Assembly (NCBI GenBank): GCA_016934605.1
Contig: JAFGSO010000032.1
Location: 1 to 5,170, forward strand
DNA: 5,170 nucleotides
Origin: Calditrichota bacterium
GTDB lineage: Bacteria; Calditrichota; Calditrichia; RBG-13-44-9
Reading direction: 5' to 3'
A program made the translations under genes and the position numbers. Each line of letters begins with the position of its first letter. The stretch's first letter is position 1. Below, piece by piece: positions 5,113-5,170 of this stretch. The notes under the pieces are model-generated. The model searched no databases, had not been told where the DNA came from, and saw only the letters and a list, made by a program, of their open reading frames with translations.

Positions 5113-5170
5113 AAAATGGATTTATCATAGAGAGAAAAGAGAAGATGGAGAGCAGTAGTCAGAAAGCAGA

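Noticed and set aside
5030..5170. Possible 3' end of another minus-strand gene entering from the right edge
   Set aside because: One minus frame is open from the edge to about 5030, but it translates a pyrimidine-rich low-complexity stretch (Leu, Ser, Pro, Phe) with no recognisable protein character.

Overview
The window holds three genes, all on the minus strand, separated by AT-rich intergenic stretches that carry an unusual number of repeats and hairpins. In transcriptional order from the right end they are: a PpiD/SurA-type membrane-anchored parvulin protein (3129-4940); N-acetylglucosamine-6-phosphate deacetylase, NagA (1504-2664, possibly 2679); and a conserved protein of the DUF1015 family (1-1214) whose last few codons lie beyond the left edge. 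The gaps of 464 and 289 bases, with a clear intrinsic terminator after the first gene, suggest three separate transcription units. No functional link between the genes is evident.

The source looks like a Gram-negative bacterium, because a PpiD-like foldase anchored in the inner membrane and facing the periplasm implies an outer-membrane assembly pathway. Moderate to low GC, strong purine-rich ribosome binding sites on two of three genes, and the style of the intergenic repeats suggest an uncultured lineage near the FCB group (for example Marinimicrobia, Calditrichaeota or KSB1). That placement is an impression, not a result.

Layout. Bases 1-1214: DUF1015 gene with ribosome binding site and candidate extended -10 promoter. 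Bases 1215-1503: short tandem repeats, a perfect 9-bp inverted repeat and an A/T palindrome. Bases 1504-2664: nagA. Bases 2665-3128: nagA leader and -10 box, an 8-bp inverted repeat, three successive plus-strand hairpins with T-runs, a long imperfect inverted repeat and the terminator of the parvulin gene. Bases 3129-4940: PpiD-like gene. Bases 4941-5170: its promoter region, then a polypurine stretch with G-quadruplex and mirror-repeat character.

I see no mobile element, CRISPR array, tRNA, rRNA or defence system. The genes are conserved housekeeping types. The points worth a second look are the intergenic repeats, the altered metal-site motif of NagA, and the way the catalytic histidines are distributed between parvulin-like modules in the PpiD-like protein. 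I found no convincing new system.
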